Shown: positions 11,814 to 25,800 of the stretch, in pieces
Position numbering within the stretch: the stretch's first letter is position 1
Layout: each line of letters begins with the position of its first letter
Assembly (NCBI GenBank): GCA_033064195.1
Contig: JARBJD010000091.1
Location: forward strand, 181,162-245,161
DNA length: 64,000 nucleotides
Source of the DNA: Blattamonas nauphoetae
Taxonomy: Eukaryota > Preaxostyla > Oxymonadida
Reading direction: 5' to 3'
Translations under genes and position numbers: made by a program
The notes under the pieces: generated by a model
What the model was told of the DNA's origin: nothing
The model's database searches: none
Seen by the model: only the letters and a program-made list of their open reading frames with translations

Positions 11814-14800
11814 ATGGACAACTTCCATCTGTCTAATGCTGATTCTGAAACCGAATCAGGGCTTGTGGGAAGCCGGGAAGGAACTCGTACTCCACCTCCC
11901 ACAGATCGTCAAAGTTTCGATGACAGATCAGATATGAAGGAAGATCTCACTCCATCCTTTCCAAATGAGCACAATTCTCCCGTTCGTGCAAGAATTCATG
12001 ACCCTCTCTCCCTTCTTCCTCAAGAATTCTCAGCAAACGTCACTGTCCTATCACTTTCTCACTCACAACTGCAATCTATCGACGAACGTTTTCTTCCGTT
12101 TGTAAACATCACAACACTGAATCTTTCGTACAATGAAATCAGCACACTACCAATAGGAACCTTCTGGTCGAAGTTCACCAAATTGCAGTTTCTTTTCTTA
12201 CATAACAACTCACTTAACAATCTTGCGAACCTCCTCACACTTCAATACGCCTTCGCACTGCAGTATTTGACAGCGTACGATAACCCTGTGGCAGAGGATG
12301 AAGTGTACCGTCATGTTGTTGTAAATCGCTTACAGAACCTTCGTTGCCTCGATGATTTTGTAATAGCGGACGAAGAACTCGTGGAAACCGCACAACACAT
12401 TGGAAGATTCGCGAAACTATCAAAAAACATGCAAGTATTCCGAAATGACGCTCTCATGACATCCAACAATACTCGCCAAGGAGAAATCTCGCAAGAAATG
12501 GAGAATCTGATGAACCAAGTTAATCATATCTCCTCATTCTACTCACCAATTACTGTGATCCAGAAGTATGCTCGTGGTTTCATAACTAGAGTGTGTCGTT
12601 GTCTTTTTGATAACTTCTACTTTTGGAACGATTTTTTTCCTGCTAGCGTCAAGTCTCTCGTATTCTTGAACAGAAGAGGGAAGCAGATGCTCTGTTACGC
12701 CACTCAATTGAAGAACAGAAGGAGAGAGAGCCGATAGAAAAAGGTGTTCTTCTCGCTCAAAAGATTTGGCGAGGGATTCAAACACGACGGAAATTTGAAA
12801 TTATGAGGTTAGAAGATTTCGCGGCACGCATTATTCAGCATTTTTGGAGACGATATCGCTTCAGACGAAGTAAATCAATCGAGGTTCGAGAAAGGGAGAC
12901 TCACAGACAACTCACTCTTCCATTTAGTCAATTAGGAGAACTACTGAAGCTTCTAAAACGAGTCTTACAAGAAAGGGTGAACGCAGCGACGATGAAGGAG
13001 AGAAAAATCGAGAAAAGACGACAACAGAAAGAACTCCAAGACGAAACAGAGCTTGAAGAACTTAGGCGAAGTGTTGGAGAGGCGTTTGTGAACACAATTC
13101 ATCGACACGAGCCGCTTCCAACTGTTGAGAACACAGAATCACGACCAAACAGCGCCTTAAATTCGAATCTGGACCGACGAGTTCACCTTGCAGGAATTGA
13201 CGAACTGGTAACTTTAGAGACACTACAGATCATGATCGAACCTACAATTGTCGTTCGATATCCGCATACATTCACTCTCCCCCCTAATGACGAATTTGAA
13301 TCATCACTTGGCGGAATTTTTCTCCCAGCCATGATCACAAGACATAGTTCTTTATCCGAGCAAAAATCGTTCTTTACGAGTACCGAATCTTGTAAGGAAG
13401 AGAATAGCTGCCGATACAGACAGAACTTGTTCTCTTCCCGAAAAGGATGGGAGTTTCGTCTTCAGGCACAAGAATTGGAATACAAACCAAAGGAAATTAC
13501 ACGCCCAGCTCAAACTCCTTTCGAAAGAGAAATTATGTCAGTTCCAGAACAGGATTGGTGGGGAGATGACGTGGAAAGCCTGATTTCCGATCTCTTCATC
13601 AATCCAGCTCTTGGAATATCAAATCTTCACAATTTTCCGAATATCATTCCAACATGGCTTGGAAGTTACCAGACACCCTCAGTCTATATGAATATAACCA
13701 AAACACGACAATGGAAGCGAATATGGGAGAAAGAAATCGATGGTGCTGGCTCGCCGATGGTCCCAGCGAACCGGCCTCGAAAACATGGCCCATCTATACG
13801 AGACACACCAAAAGTTACTTTTCGACAAGATCAACGACAGGCCCTTCGAAACAGGTTCATATCAACGCCAACAGTCCCAATCTCGCTTCATTTGTCTCGG
13901 TTAGGCCAAGATGGGCGAAGGTGGATGATTGAGAAGCTTATTTCCGATCTAAAAACACGAGAGGGGAAGATTGTTGAGTTTAGAAAGAAAATGAGTCAAC
14001 TAAACGGAATTCAATCGAATGACGACACCATTGATCTCACACATCCCTCACTTCTCTACGAAAGAGTTGTGTCTGTTGTCATTCCAACAGGTCTTTCCTC
14101 ACAACTGTTTCTGAAAGTCCACGAATACAACCACTCTCTCCTTGTCACACACTCCTCGTTTTGTTCTTCTCCTCTTTTTTCCCAACATTTCCCATCACTC
14201 TCCAAAGCCAAAACCCATCTTCCAGTCTCACCACCTCAATCATACCCGTCTCTCACCTCACACTTCTCACAACGCTTCTCATCCCTCCTCATTCCACTCC
14301 ACGCATCATACATTCACCACAACCTCCTCCCACTCTGTCCAGCCGACGGCTCTACATATGCTCGGACGAGGTCAGCTGTCCTTCTTCAAACAATGTGGCG
14401 ATCGTTTGCTGTTCGAAACGGGAACACACATCCCTCGAGACGCCGTCAAATTGTGAATCTGGCAGCCCAAAATCAACTTTTGGGGCGAGTTCCAAAACAT
14501 CTGCGAGTATCTCTCACAACGGAAACGAAGATTGTGAAGCGACGTCGTCCACAGTCAGTTCTGACTCGAGTGAGCAAACTACGAGGATCAATCGTGATTC
14601 AATCTTTTTGGAGGTCGATCCAAGCAAAGCAACGACTCATGATGCTCCGAATGTTGTCGATACTTGTTAGTGGGGTGAAGGAGCCCGTGTTCTTCATTCG
14701 AGGGGAGATACTCTCGATTGTGGAGGGGATGAGCGAGATCGAAGAAGAAGAGAAAGAGATGGCAAAAGTGAAACAGGAGGCGGAGCTTGGGAACGTGCAT

Positions 14801-17800
14801 AGTGCAGTTCGTTTCAATGAATTAATGAAGAAGAAACGGAGATTGAACAACGAGAGGGAGATTGACGATTTGTTAACCAATCGTTCCACACTAACCACAG
14901 ACAATCCACCTCTCTCACCCACTTCATACGCGATCTGCAAACGCGATGAAGAAGAATTCAAAAAGAAGAAAGAAAGGGAAGAGCTTGAATGGTCCCGAAC
15001 TCGTCTTATCCGGATTCTGAAGGAGTCGAGCACAGACTACTTGGATGAGAAGGAAATCACCAACAGGGACGGACTTGTGATCCCTCACCCTTCTGTCAAA
15101 GAGCAGAAGTTGGGATTCACCTTCCTTCCAGCCACTCATCGTATTTTCCGAGGAATCAAACAACGAGAATTCTCTGAACCTTTCAAACATCAAATCACGC
15201 TTGGCGAATATGATCCAACAACCAAGACACGCGAGCCAGTCCTTTTCACTCTTTCCTCGCTTCCGTTCAGAAAAACAAGCCAACGCCTTACCTCTGCCGA
15301 TTCCTCCCAATCTGGAAACCGCGCAGTATCCCCTCTTGACCAGTCCAAGTCGCTCCAACACGTCATCTCGCGAGGGACCCAAATGCGGAGACTGCTCACC
15401 CCCGAAGACTACTGCCTGGCCGGCCTTCCACCGACCAATGTGTTTTCTCATACGCCGCCGCTCAAGATGCAGAAGACACCGATTCACGAGGAACGAGAGG
15501 ACAATGTGTTTATCGATGAAGAGAGCGAGATTCAAGCGTATTCCGAGGCAGCCAGTGTGACACCGTCAAACTCGATTAATTCCATCGTCGCAATTGAGTG
15601 TGGAACAGTCGAGGATGCAAAAGCCCGTCTCGTTCTCCTCTTCCTCCATCTGTACCGCCCCATCAAGCCTCGCCGTGTCCTTCTCACTCACGTCTGCTCG
15701 ACAAGACCGGACATCAGGTCGAAACTTGGGTTTTTCAAATATTCTCCAAGTTGTGCGCTGGAACACCTCTATCCACTGAACGCCATCTTCTCCAAAGAAT
15801 CAATCGTAAGGCTCCACGCAACACTCGTTATTGAATCGTTCCTTCGTTCATGTCAAGTTCGTGCGATGCCCATCGTTCGGAACAAACTTCGGTTCAGCAG
15901 ATCGAATCGGATCACGGAGAAGTCGCACATCGTTCGAGAGTATCATCACCAACTGAGATCTCTGAACTTAAAATGGGGTGAATATGGGATGGTTGGAGGG
16001 GAGTCTTGCATGAACATTCTTCGGAAGCAGTTCGAACTTAACAGCGACGAGCCACCATCGCTCCTTCCTCGACCTCGAAAGAAACGGAATCTTGCCGAGA
16101 TCAATCTCGCGGGAGGAGATGAAGAGCAGTTGGTTGAACGAGAACAGACACAAGACGACAAATCTGAAGGAGAAGGCCCTCCATCCCAAAAAGAAAAGCA
16201 GACCCCGTCTTCAATCCCATCACTCTCTCCATTTTTGACAGAATCAACCGACGCCGATCAGTTTCGCCAAAGCAAAATCGTCCAGCCAGATTTGGAAGTG
16301 AGGCCAAAACGGCAGAAGATTGGGTCAGCCGCGTTGAGAGGGACAGTTCTGAGAGGAGTTGTGCCACCAATCACAGACAATCCAGATCACATCCTCTCCA
16401 CAAGCATCATGCATTCTCACACAGATGCTGTCATCCCCGTCCAATCAGCTTCGTCCAATTTCCGACCATCTGCTCTCCCTGCTCATTTCAAGGTGACAGA
16501 GAAGAGAAAAAGTCCCAACAAGATCCAGAGACTCACTCCAAAACTTCTGGACACACCCGAAGAGGCTGTTCGGAAAGCGGACAAGGAGTTCATGGTACAT
16601 AAGATGAGAACACAGCTGATCAACAACATCCAAAAGGAGACATTGCATCGAGAACAAGAAGAACAGAACGCTGCACTGGAAGTGATCATATCAGAGCGGA
16701 ACTGGTCACGCCAGGAGGACTGGGCGAAGACACAAGAAACAGACGCTGAAATGTCCACTCGAATTGCACAAACAGTGTCTCGAGAAGAGTCAGGAGAAGA
16801 CAAGTCAAAACAACACACCAAACAAATCAGAGAACAACTCGGAGTAGAACGTCACATCCGAAAGACTCGACCTCGCGAGAAGAAGCACGCAACAGAACTG
16901 TTGGGTGAAGTGTCGAGACTTGGGCAGTGGTCGACGGAGAGATTCCTGCAGAATGTGGACGATATAAAATACTCAATTGGAGCGATGGGGAGAGAAAGGG
17001 ACCAATCTGTCCGTGCGGGAACAGTTGAAGCCATTCAACTCACCAAAGCACTCGAGCATCCATCAAACGGAATTGATCCGGAGTTGATTGGAAGGAAGGG
17101 CCGGAGACATTCACGAACTGAAGTTGATCTGGACACTCGAAATGTGAGTGTGTATTCTCCAAAAGTTGATGATCGAGACAACGCGAGTTGGAAGGGAGGG
17201 CACCAAAACCAGTTTGGGATGAGTCTGGGACAGTCCGGGGCAGCTGGAAGGGGAACAATGGGATTTGACTCTGCGACAGGAAAGATCTCCCGAGCGCAGA
17301 TGAAAAAGGAAGAGAGGGACAACGAAGAGCGACGACAGAGAATGCTGAGAGAAAAGGAGAGAGAACAAAAAGAGATGGAACGAGACGCAAAAGAACGGGA
17401 AAAGCGAAAGCAGAGAATGCTTGTTGCGTTCCAACGAGAAATCGAAGAAAAGAAAGGACGCCAAACATCCCTTCTCGGAGCAACACAAACCCTCAAGGAT
17501 ACACTCTCTGGAACACAACGAAAGCCACAAGGCACGTCAGAAACCCGGGAACGAGGTGGATTTCGATCCCAATCAGGGAACGGAAATGATGGGCCAGATG
17601 TTATCAGCCGCAAATCGATGAGACAGACATCAGATATTCCGGATGGAAAGTTTGAGGAACGGTTTATGGGGCAGCAGGGTATTTTATCCCATCAAATGGA
17701 CAAACTTGTGGTGAAAAGAGAAAGAGAGAGGGAGATGGAGGAGAAGAGACGGAAAGTCGAGAAAATGAAGGTCCCGAACAGCGAGGAACGAAGGATGAAT

Positions 17801-18379
17801 GAAATGAAGCGGCAACGAGAGCTCGAAGAGTTCAATCAAGTCCGTCAGCAACGCCTGCTCGAATTGGAGCAGATAAAACAAGAAAAAATGCTTCAAACTG
17901 AAGAAAAAGGGAAAGGAAAACTCGAAACGAAAATCCAGCGTGAATGGGAGAAGCTCCAGGTGCAACAAGCGAAAGAAGAGCGAAGGTTAGCCCTTCTCGA
18001 ACAGAAACGAGCCGAGCTTCTTGCCAAAAAACACGAAGAAATGCTTCGCCTTGCTCGATCTAATCCCAAACCCGTGACAATCCGCGATTTGCGGAAGGAA
18101 AAGCTTCAGGAAGGTCCAACTTGGAGTGAAAAGGGGACGATTAATGGGTACTTGTCAACTGTGGGAGGGCTGGGAGATGACAAGTTGACGAAGAAGGAGA
18201 AAAGTGACGTGCTGAATCGCCACCCTGAATTGGAGACAGTGTTTGAGAAAAGGGGACTGCAAAGTTGGAGACGAGAAGACAGACGGGAATATAGAAACCA
18301 TGGAATAGACGAGAATGTGGACAATGAAGAGGTTGAAGGAGAGGATGAATGGGAGGAGAACGAGGATTTTCAGGGGTGA
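11814..18379 (+). CDS. LRR and IQ-motif protein with long coiled coil, 2169 aa
   Basis: Two exons, 11814-12590 and 12647-18379, joined across a 56-nt intron (GTGTGTCG...TGCTAG) that falls exactly inside the first IQ motif. Order: disordered acidic N-terminus; about four leucine-rich repeats (LSLSHSQLQSI, LNLSYNEISTLP, LFLHNNSLNNL, LTAYDNPV), residues 65-165; three calmodulin-type IQ motifs (VIQKYARGFITR, LAQKIWRGIQTRRKF, IIQHFWRRYRFRR) at about 247-345; more IQ-like helices further on (VLLQTMWRSFAVR, VIQSFWRSIQAKQR, VIESFLRSCQVRAM); and a highly charged Lys/Glu/Arg coiled coil over the last 400 residues. LRR-plus-IQ proteins of this build are common in axonemes and basal bodies, so a flagellar, calmodulin-binding scaffold is a reasonable inference. 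Large size and low-complexity stretches make orthology uncertain. Confidence 0.85.
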
Positions 18380-18543
18380 TTATTGTCAGAACATCTTAAT
18401 TTACTTTCTTCCTTTATCGTCTTTGTTCCTCTTTATTTTGATTGTTTAAGAAGTTTGTTTGCACAAATATTCGGATAGGTATGGTTTAAAAAATACTGCA
18501 GCGAACGTTTGAGCTGTTCTTGCTGCTGATTAGTTCCCGAGAC

Positions 18544-19771
18544 ATGAAGATCCGTCCCTTTGATTTAAACCCAACCATGTCATCAAGTGCTATCCTCGAA
18601 AATTCAACCGATCCACAATCTCCACTTCGTGATTTTTCTCATACAATTAGATGGAAGACGTTACATCAAATGAGTTACCGACTTCGCCTCCCACTCAATT
18701 TTGATACACAAGGGGATGAACTCGTCTGTCATCTCTATTCAAATATCTCCTCTGTTAACCTTGAAGAATCTTCTTTGTGTGTACTCAATCCTGCACATCT
18801 ATTCACAAAACATATCAGCTGTTGAACAGGAACTAAGTTTGTCCTTCCATCTCAATTCTCCGATTTCTCTCACCATCATTCATCTGATAAACAGAAGATC
18901 AATTTGACAATATTATCGTTTCAGGTGTCTTAAGGTTTATTCTTGTTCTCCCTTGATGTATATAGCGCTCACATTGGTGGGGAGAAATGGTCTGCGGGGT
19001 ATCTAAGAAGTCTCGGAAAGAAACACCTCTCATCACTTTTCCGAATCCCGTTGAATGTGGTTGAATCAATCCCAATTCCTAATCTACCAGCAGTTTCAAG
19101 GGAAGTGAGCCATCCATCTCCATTCGCCCCACTCCTAGGAGAGATCGAAACCCTCCTAAACAATGTCGGAAAAGAACTTCAAAAAGCTGAAAAAGTTGAT
19201 TTTGCACAATTGGTTGACATTTCATTCCTTTTCATCAGTTTTCAGCTCGGATTCTTGTCGTCATCATCAAAAACAGCTGAAATCGTTGAATTTCAGAGGT
19301 TTTTACTGTTCCTTTCATCATCATGTATAGTTTTGAACAATTTCACTCATTGATATCGACTACTCTCCCATCATTATGCGATCCTGAACGATCAGATTAC
19401 AGAGTCTCCTCCTTTCAAGTTTATCGATTCCCCAGATTCATTTACTTGCTGATATCCTGAACTCAAAATATCCAGACAAGTTTCCATTCCATGGTGAATT
19501 GTTTTATCCCCAACCTCAAACGGTTACATTCCTCAGGAATGCTCGTCTCGTCACTTCCGATCTAGGAACAGAACCATCTCCTCATGATGTCTTCGCACTT
19601 ATTTCTTCTCTTAGAGACATCGTCGTCGACAATTTTAAGCAAGAAAAAGCAGCATCATCCTTGGTGGATGAGAAAGAGAAGAAAGCTCTTTCTGCTCTTT
19701 CCGAAGAACAAATTGACAACTATTCGATTACAAAATGTCTTGACTATCTCGCATATCATTCATCAAAATGA
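18544..19771 (+). CDS. Hypothetical spliced gene, at least 4 exons
   Basis: The first exon starts at ATG 18544 (MKIRPFDLNPTMSSS). Downstream exons include one ending at 19298, then 19331-19403 and 19436-19771. The last junctions are well supported: two 32-nt introns (19299-19330 and 19404-19435) give the continuous reading EFQSFEQFHSLISTTLPSLC, then DPERSDYR, IHLLADILNSKYPDKFPFHG and ELFYPQPQTVTFLRNARLVT. The region 18800-18960 also contains an intron, but its borders are unclear. Mixed alpha/beta composition; no family recognised. The gene converges on the large minus-strand gene, with 82 bases between the stops. Confidence 0.55.
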
Positions 19772-19853
19772 TTCATATTGAATTTCAATCTCCATATTTC
19801 ACATAATTCAGGAATTAATGAAAATCAAGATTTGTGAGATGAATACGAAACTG

Positions 19854-22800
19854 TTACTTCTTTCGAGACAAATTTGATGCTGTTGCATTGAAGACGATTG
19901 GGTGGGGCGGATTTGCCTTTTGCATGACCTCTCGCAGTATCCTCACATCGACTTTCGCAGCAGCAAGTTTCTTCGCTCCCCCAATGGTCGAACCAAAGAA
20001 TTCAACTGCACTCTCCTCCTTCTCCTCTTCCTGTTTTGTCAGAATGGAAACTTGAAGATCATGAACAGCCTGAGGAGTGATAATGATAGAATCATGAGTA
20101 AGAGAGAGAAATTGAGTAAGATGCAAAAATGTTGATGAACGAGAAACACAAACAAAAACAAGCAACACAAACAAAAACGAATAACAAACCTCAGCAACTT
20201 TCTTCGCCGACATAGCCCTGTCCATCATGTCATTTGCATCTGGACTGACAGGTCTGATATCTTCCTCGCTCACCAGTTCACCATAAATCGCATCCCATTG
20301 TTCGATTTCAGCAAACACTGGAACTTCCCTGATCTTCACGAGAACAGCCAGCTCAGCTGGCGTTAGTGCCGACTTCGCTTTGTCCGGGATTGTTGGAGAC
20401 GAGAACTCGATTGGGGATTGCACTGTTGGAGGATTGGACTTGATGTCAGATGGGTTTGGATTGAGTGGAGGAAGCTTTGTCCCATCATCCATCGAATTCG
20501 GGTTGGCGTCCTTTGCAATGTATTCTTTGATGATATCATCCAACACATCAAAAATCCCGCTCGCCTTCAAAACTGCGAACACCTTCCTCCGAATGTCAAA
20601 CTCGCTCCAATCCAGCTCCTCACCATCTCGTCCAACGAGAGGATCTGGGTGCCATGAAAGGTGAGGTGGGAGACCTAGCTTGACAGGCTTTGGTGTGATG
20701 GTTTCTCTGATGCCAGTGCGTTCAAATTCCGTAATTTCTTGTGGTTTATTTGTTTCTTTCTCGAGTTGATAACTAAGCGTGTTTCGCATCTCTTTCTTGT
20801 CTGGGAAAACAATCGTCACTTTCGAGTGTTGAGTCTTCTTCTTTGGCTCTGGACTCATCTGGGAGCCCGTTCCAAAGAAAGGCGATTTCGACCGATGGCT
20901 TTCTGATCGCTGAGTGGCAGCGGGGGATTTATCTCGTTTTCCAGGCGAGACTGACCGACGTGAATCCTGTCGAGGAGAAGCAACACGTGGCTGTGAGTCG
21001 TGTTGAGGCTTCGTGTTTGGCTTGGCCATTCTGGCTGAAGGAGAGCGTGTTCGACGAGGTTGTGATTTTTCATCAGCTTGCGGTTTCTGAACGACAGCCG
21101 GGTCAAGTTCAGCTTCCTCCTTCATGATCCTTTCCGCCTCCGCTTTGACAGCATCAAACAGATTATGTCGAACAGCTGTTCGACTTCCCTGCAGCGGATG
21201 CTCAAGGTTGGAGAGGAGATACGGAGAGAATCGAGGCAGTGGCTTTGTGCTGTATCGTTTCTGCTTCAACGAGGTTGTATTTCCACTTTGTCCCAACCCA
21301 ATCAACTCGTTTGGATCCTGAAGCTTTGGCAGAGCCAGTCCAGTGAGAAGAGCCTTCTGAGTTTCTTCGTTGAGTGCTCTGAGCTGCTCCTCTTCGTGTT
21401 GGTTGTCAGATTTGGTTCTGAGGATCATTGTAGACTTCGGTTGGATGTAGTTTCCCTTTCCATCCGTCCCCAAAATGACATTTCCATCAAACATCCCAAA
21501 TTCATCGTCTGGAACCTTCTCAGTCTCCTTCCAGACTGCATCGTTTGATGAGATGCCGAGTCTTCGTTCCTCTCTCCACCAAAGAGATACAAGAAGCTCC
21601 ACAGCTGACCTGCCCGACTCAATTGACACCCAACGATGGAAGATCCTTTGAGTGCCCTCGCCCAGTGAGAGAAGATCAGCGAGGAAAGAGAGAACAACAC
21701 TGTTCAGATGAAGCAGAGCGATGCCTCGATCGTTTCTCGTTTTGACTTTCTTTTCATTCTGTTTCGGAACGTGTGTTCGACCGCCTTTTCCCATCCCATT
21801 CTTCAGATCCTGCTTCTTCAATTCCTTCGCTCGGATTTGTTGTGACGTGAAGACCGCGCGGATCTGTCTCTTCTCCATTCCATGAATTCCAGACGTGACC
21901 GATCCCTTCGCTCTGATCCGCGCCTGCCTCTGAAGCTCGTTTCTCTGCTGAATGACCTTCTTCATTCCGACCTGTCCGAAACCAGCCCCACCCACCGTCT
22001 GACTTGCGGTACCCGTCGCAAAGAAAGCAATCGAAGCAGCCGAATTCGCCAATTTTCGTTGTGTTTCAGCTCGCGACATTTCTTCGATGGCTTTCTGGTG
22101 GATAGGATCGTCAGGATCGATCATTTCGTCCCCACTCTCATCGTATCCATCGTCTTCATTTTCGAGAATTGTTTCGATCATCGAAGGTCCACCAGTGACT
22201 CCAACACGGTGATGCTTTGTTGGGAATCTTCCCCACTTTCTGTCTCCAGCAGTCGATTCCAAGGCTTGGCTGATCGATTCTGCCTTTTGGGAGCGAGTGT
22301 TTCGTCGCCTGAATTCTTTGTATTCACTCAGAGCAGTTCGAGAATCGTTTGTCGATGACGACATTGACTGAAGCTGCTCCTTTTCTCTCCTCTCCTTCTC
22401 TTTTCGTGCCTCAACTGCATGCGCTCTCATCGCCAGGTTCGAATCAGTAGCATTTCGATTCCGATTGGTGCTGTAGAGCGTCTGAGTCCCTCTGAACACC
22501 GAAGTCCTCCTTTCCTCCTCTTCTCTCGCTTTTTCAGGATTTTGGATCAGAGGTACCTTCGGAACAGGCAAGTCAACAGTGCGTTTCCCACTTTCGATGG
22601 GTGTGCCGTTCACAGTGCCTGTTGGGACGGCATAGAACGCTTTTTTGGTCGGAGCAGAACTTAGCGATTTCATGAGAGTGCCATCGAGTTGCCCCGGTGC
22701 CTGGCTTGATCGTTTGGTCTGGCTGGTCAATTCTGGGAGGTTCTGATCGTCTCCCATTTCGGGTTCCTCCTCGTCTTCTTCATTTGACTCCTCGGACTCT

Positions 22801-25800
22801 GTTTCATCGACGAGTTCTCCTTCCACTTCAAACTCTGGAATTTCTGGTGCTTTCTCAAGAATATTCAGAAGAAGTGAGATTCCACTCTCTGGCGTCAGCA
22901 TCAACTGTTTCAAAGCGCTCTTCCCATCCAACAATCTGAACCAGTCTGTTTGGAACGACGGGATATCGTTCGAATCTTTCAGAACCGGCACAATCGACAG
23001 TTCCGGCTCCGAATACGGCTGTCGATCAGAGTCAGGGTCATCTTGTTGATCGTCCATCATTCCAGTTGCGATTGTCTCGAATCTTGTCTCCTCACTCATC
23101 GCCGAGTTGATTGCATGTTTCAGCGACGGCGGCATAATCACCTCTCCTCCGATCGGTTGATTTCCGAGTGGCGATGGCTCAGCTGTCGTTGCATCGTCAA
23201 TTTCTGCCAGAACAAGCTGAGGAACTCCAAGAGGGCTTTTGTGGCTGTCTGCTTGTGTCTTGAGTGGCTCTAACCTGTTCAATGACCGAACTCGAGACGA
23301 GCTGGATGGTCGGCTGGGCTTCTGACTTGGGCTCATCGATCGGATGGTCTTGATCAGAGCAGGGTAGGCTGGGATTCCCATCATTTTGAACAACTCATCA
23401 AGGAAGATGAAGACTTGCACTTCCGCTTCGTTGGATTCTGGTTGCACAGATGTGATGCTCGCAGTAGATCGACGATGTGCTTTCGATGCCGATGCTTTTT
23501 GACGAGATTTGGCCTGGTCAGTTGCAGACGCGAGCAGCTGGTTGGTGTTCTTCGTTCCGAGCAAAAAAATGAACTGTGAAATGGCATTCTCGGAACAGAG
23601 AGACCAAAGAGCGTGAATGCAGCGAGAGAGGAAGTGAAGTTGGGATGTTGTAGTGAGTGATGTGATGGATTGGAGTTCGGTGGAGAGTGACGTGACGAGA
23701 CTGAAGAGAACAGGCATTGCGTTCAGATTTGGGTCGAGTTGATAGATTGTCTTTGTCCCAAATTCCTCCTCGTTGCGAGTGTTGAACGGCGATGGGATGG
23801 AAAGGAGTGACGAGTGGAGAGTGGACGACGGAAGGACGACTGACGGCGAGTGACAAGCAGAGACTGTGCAGATCAGTTCGCTCTTCATTTTACTTTTCAG
23901 TGTCGATACGATCTCTCTGTTCCTTCTGCGTCGCTCCTCTTCTTCCTCTTCCTCATCCACCAACACTTCTCCACCTTTCTGTTCTCTTTTTTGAAGATCA
24001 GTCGCAGAAATGTGAATTCGATCGTTTGTGTTCACACTGATGGCTTCTGACGGGGTCGGGTCATTATCCACGTCCTGAACGAAGACAGCTGCGTTTGTTC
24101 TCGCTGTCTGGTTGATGTTGGATCTATTGTCCATCAAGAACGACGATTTCCTTGAATAGAATCGAGACGCTGACATTTCCCTGTTCTGGTTGGGAGGCGT
24201 GGGAGGGAGGAAATATCGATAATCAGCGTAAATACGGGAGGAATGGTGGGTGGAGACGAGAGTGATCAGATGGAGCAGAAGGCCCTTTGTCGATGGGGGG
24301 AGGTAGACTGGCTGAACTTGTCCAGTCCTCCCCGCCAGAGTAGCAACGACGAGGATGGTGAGAGGGAAGAGATGAGACGAGCGGACGAGCGATCTGAAGA
24401 AGTCGCTTCGTTCACAGCCATGCAGAAGGATATTCATCGTCCTTTCAAATCGTGTCGTGTAGTTATTCGCCAGCAGTTGGATCGCATGCCAGAGAAGAAC
24501 ACAAATTCCATCAGAGTAACACACCAGCGGTCTCTGGAACTGTTCTGTGAATGACTCTGACGTCTTCTCTCCCACCGGCTCATACGGATTCGACATCGAG
24601 AAGCAGCATGAGCACATCGTCCCTTCAGACAACTCTGCACCTTGCTGCCTGCTCTGTCTGTCAGATGAGAGACCGAGAGATTGCAGGGAGTATGCAGAGA
24701 TAGAGTTTGGAGAGTGGAGGTTGGACGAACTTCTGATGAGCTGGCTGGCGTTTGCTGTTTTGTGGTTCTGTTGATACGAATCATAGTTGAGTTGTTGACT
24801 CTTCATGTGAACCTGATATCTTCTCACGTTTGATTCCGATGTGAAGAGCTCGGGACAGAAAGGGGCGAGAGAGAAGAGGAGGGTGATGGCCGACTCGCGA
24901 AGGAGCAGAAGTTGATCGCTGGAATACACTGAGGAATATGGGCTTTTCCGTCCTGACGGAGGAAGAACAGACGAGATGGCGATGGATTCTGTTGTTCCTT
25001 CATTCGAGAGACGAGACAGCGCACCTGTCTCTCTGATCGACTGTCCTGTTCCTGCCGTCGCTTTTGGTCGTTCAAAATAGTAGAGTCCAGATTCATCATT
25101 GTCGTCACCAGCGAACGGGATTGGAGGGTGATCGAAAAACGAGAACAGAGCGAAGGTGAGGAGATAAGGAGAAGAGTAAGAAAAATAGGGTGGAATCGAA
25201 TGATCCGACGATTCTTCCTCAAAACCAAACGATTGTTTCTTTCTATCAATCTCCTTTAGCATCAGTTGCTTTACATTCTCGATGTTCATCTCCTCTTGCT
25301 CCATTTTCGAATCATCAATAAGCTTTCCAAACTTGTCTGGAGTATTTGTGTCTTGTGATTTGTTCTTTTCGTCGAGCGTGAGCGGCAGAGCTGGAGTGAT
25401 CACGTTCTTTGAGCATTCACATTTGACAATTTCGTTCATCAGAAGAAGGGTAGATTGAAGAAGCTCAAAGTCCTCATCCGTTTGTAGTTGATGCATGAAT
25501 GGAATGAGGAAGGATGGAGGCAAAGTGTGGGATGGTTCGATGTCGGAAGGTGTATCCAGAAACGGTGGAGCTACAGCCGTGAGGATTGATGAAGAAGTCG
25601 TGAACGATGAGTGAACAACCGATTCGACAGCTGACAGTAAATCAATAAGGAATGAGAGGAGGGTGACCTCAGCGTGAACAGTTTGGGAAGTGTCAGTGAT
25701 GAGTCTTGTTGTATTCTGGTTTGTGAAGTATCCTTTGGGAATATGAAGTGAAATTGTAGTTTTAGAGAAGTAATGCGAGAAGTTTGGAAGACGGCATAGT

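Noticed and set aside
19419-19435. A 17-nt intron in the gene at 18.5-19.8 kb
   Set aside because: Removing GTTTATCGATTCCCCAG restores the frame, but a 32-nt intron from 19404 to the same acceptor does so equally well and fits the local size range.
18544-19771. Gene as queuosine-nucleotide hydrolase (DUF2419)
   Set aside because: A superficial resemblance in one exon did not extend to the known family blocks.
20072-20189. Hydrophobic segment near the C-terminus of the giant protein as a membrane span
   Set aside because: The stretch has GT-AG ends, a pyrimidine-rich tail and a length divisible by three, so it is best read as an intron.
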